Source: Alphaproteobacteria bacterium (lineage in GTDB: Bacteria; Pseudomonadota; Alphaproteobacteria; Micavibrionales; UBA2020). Taken from it: a stretch of DNA of 7,536 bases. A program made the position numbers and the translations under genes. How positions within the stretch are numbered: position 1 is the stretch's first letter; each line of letters opens with the position of its first letter. Below are positions 6,208 through 7,536 of the stretch, piece after piece. Where the stretch lies: contig JAGXAX010000068.1 of the NCBI GenBank assembly GCA_018971405.1, positions 1 through 7,536 on the forward strand, in the 5' to 3' direction. The notes under the pieces are model-generated. The model saw only the letters and a program-made list of their open reading frames with translations, was not told the origin of the DNA and did no database searches.

Positions 6208-7422
6208 ATGAAAAAACTGCTTATCGCGAGCACGGCTCTCGTCGGCGTGGCGTTTATGGCCACTTCCGCGCACGCTGCGCTCAAAATGGATCTCGGCGGC
6301 TACTTCGACGGTTACGGCGTTTATGCCGACAACCACCCGGCGGCCGGCACCAACCTCGCCAAGTATGAATTCACCAAAGACAGCGAAATGCATGTCAACG
6401 GCGAAACCACCCTCGACAACGGCCTGACGGTCGGCGCGCACTACCAAATGTATGTCGCTGACACGGCCGCCAACGGCACGGCGATCACCGCCAACACCAA
6501 GGCGTCCCTGCTCGCTTCGACCTCCAACCAGTTCCCGCAAAACGCGGTCAACGGCACGATCGTCGACGAAGCCTACATCTACGGTTCGGGCGGCTGGGGC
6601 CGCGTGAACTTCGGCGAAGAAGACGGCGCAGCCTACCTGCTGCAAGTCGCCGCTCCTTCGGCTGACAGCAACGTCGACGGCCTGCGCACCTACGTGCAAG
6701 ACCTCGACACGACGGCCTGGAACGCCAACCTCGCCGGTCTCGTGCTTGACTACCAGCAAGCCGACTTCCGCCAAACCGACCGCCTGACCTACCTGACGCC
6801 GAAGTTCAACGGCTTCCAGGCTGGCGTTTCGTACGCGCCGTACCCCGGCACGTCGATGGTCGGCAGCAGCGTTTCCGGTCCGCAAACCAATAGCATCGCT
6901 GGCGCGTTCAAGGATCCGTGGGATGTCGCCGCCCGTTGGGATGGCGCTTACCAAGGCGTCGCTATGAGCGTTGGCGCGGGCTATTCCTACGCCTCCGACC
7001 AGTCCACCACCGGTCTCGCGGCTGGCGCTGTCGGCACGGATGCCCTGAAGACCTATAACTTCGGTGCGAACGTTGCGATGCAGGGCTTCAGCCTCGGCGG
7101 TGCCTACAAACACTCCAACAACGGCATGACGTCCACGGTAAACGGCAATTCGAACACGGCGATCTATGATATCGGCGCCGGTTACGACAATGGCCCGTAC
7201 CATGCCGGTCTGTCCTACTTCCACGAGAAGTTCGGCGCAGGTCTTCTGGGCGTCGGCGCTGGCAAGGACGCGACCGTTCACCGCTACGCTCTCGGCGGCG
7301 GCTACACGTTCGGCCCCGGCATGACGTTCCGCGGTGCGGTTGACTGGGGTTCTTATGAACCCACGGGCGCTGCCCACACGAACTTCCAACAAGTCACCCT
7401 CGGCACGGACATCCAGTTCTAA
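6208..7422 (+). CDS. Gram-negative outer-membrane porin
   Basis: This 404-aa protein is a predicted trimeric general porin that lets small hydrophilic solutes cross the outer membrane. It has a Sec signal peptide (MKKLLIASTALVGVAFMATS) with an AHA site, so cleavage is expected after Ala23. The mature start (ALKMDLGGYFDGYGVY) is the usual first beta strand. The rest is rich in Gly, aromatic and small residues with alternating hydrophobicity, as in a beta barrel: examples are YGSGGWGRVNFGEEDGAAYL (about 125-144, the conserved porin segment leading to the constriction loop), LTYLTPKFNGFQAGVSYAP, and YALGGGYTFGPGMTFRGAV. The chain ends in TLGTDIQF, with the C-terminal Phe that forms the BAM recognition signal. 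The loop between barrel strands contains Ala/Thr/Asn-rich tracts with few charges. The family is probably Porin_4-like; substrate selectivity cannot be read from sequence. Codon choice is strongly uniform (AAC, GGC, ACC/ACG), consistent with high expression. It is monocistronic, with its own leader and a strong terminator. Confidence 0.93.
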   Translation: MKKLLIASTALVGVAFMATSAHAALKMDLGGYFDGYGVYADNHPAAGTNLAKYEFTKDSEMHVNGETTLDNGLTVGAHYQMYVADTAANGTAITANTKASLLASTSNQFPQNAVNGTIVDEAYIYGSGGWGRVNFGEEDGAAYLLQVAAPSADSNVDGLRTYVQDLDTTAWNANLAGLVLDYQQADFRQTDRLTYLTPKFNGFQAGVSYAPYPGTSMVGSSVSGPQTNSIAGAFKDPWDVAARWDGAYQGVAMSVGAGYSYASDQSTTGLAAGAVGTDALKTYNFGANVAMQGFSLGGAYKHSNNGMTSTVNGNSNTAIYDIGAGYDNGPYHAGLSYFHEKFGAGLLGVGAGKDATVHRYALGGGYTFGPGMTFRGAVDWGSYEPTGAAHTNFQQVTLGTDIQF

Positions 7423-7466
7423 TCTGGGTCGTCTAGCCTGAACGACTTGTTTGTTCGGACTAAAAG

Positions 7467-7501
7467 AGAGGCGTTCCTCAAGGGAACGCCTCTTCTTTTT
7501 T
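7467..7501 (+). terminator. Intrinsic terminator of the porin gene
   Basis: A perfect 11-bp stem, AGAGGCGTTCC (7467-7477) with GGAACGCCTCT (7483-7493), encloses a 5-nt TCAAG loop and is followed by TCTTTTTT (7494-7501). It sits 45 nt after the porin stop codon. This is the clearest terminator in the window. The remaining bases, 7502-7536, show no recognisable feature. Confidence 0.93.
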
Positions 7502-7536
7502 GCCCGCGCGAAAGACAGGCAAACCACAAAGACACG

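Noticed and set aside
7428..7446. GTCGT/ACGAC inverted repeat right after the porin stop codon
   Set aside because: The stem is only 5 bp with a 9-nt loop and no T-tract, and a far better terminator lies 20 nt further on.
6163..7527. A 454-codon open frame on the minus strand, antisense to the porin
   Set aside because: It arises from the GC-rich, codon-biased porin gene. It has no signal or domain that I recognise, runs through the terminator hairpin, and is rich in Arg/Val/Gly as expected of a shadow frame.

Overview
The window looks like chromosomal DNA from a GC-rich alphaproteobacterium. The evidence is a chromosomal-type ParB, a DUF3576 lipoprotein of the kind known mainly from alphaproteobacteria, the leuS-lptE-holA gene order, and a Gram-negative porin. 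From memory, parA-parB followed by a convergent holA-lptE-leuS cluster is common near the replication origin in this class, so the window probably lies in the oriC-proximal region. No mobile element, CRISPR array, rRNA or tRNA was found.

Layout. Positions 1-522 (+) hold the 3' part of parB, cut by the window edge. Positions 633-1094 (+) hold a small gene for an exported protein of unknown function. Four genes then run on the minus strand and are transcribed leftward as a tight operon: a DUF3576 lipoprotein (5892-5335), leuS (5324-2784), lptE (2797-2219) and holA (2222-1173). The junctions are 10 nt apart, 14 nt overlapping, and 4 nt overlapping (ATGA). Positions 5893-6207 are a divergent, AT-richer intergenic region with several dyads and short repeats. 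Positions 6208-7422 (+) encode an outer-membrane porin, followed by a strong intrinsic terminator at 7467-7501.

How the genes relate. The operon joins functions with no direct biochemical link: leucyl-tRNA charging, LPS export to the outer surface (LptE, partner of LptD), the delta subunit of the polymerase III clamp loader, and a lipoprotein of unknown role. Two of its four products are predicted lipoproteins. The porin is a separate, probably highly expressed monocistronic unit.

Most of this is ordinary housekeeping sequence and I see no convincing new multi-gene system. The items most worth a second look are the unknown secreted protein between parB and holA, the apparent absence of a Shine-Dalgarno at holA behind a GC-rich hairpin in the end of lptE, and the repeats and dyads in the porin upstream region.
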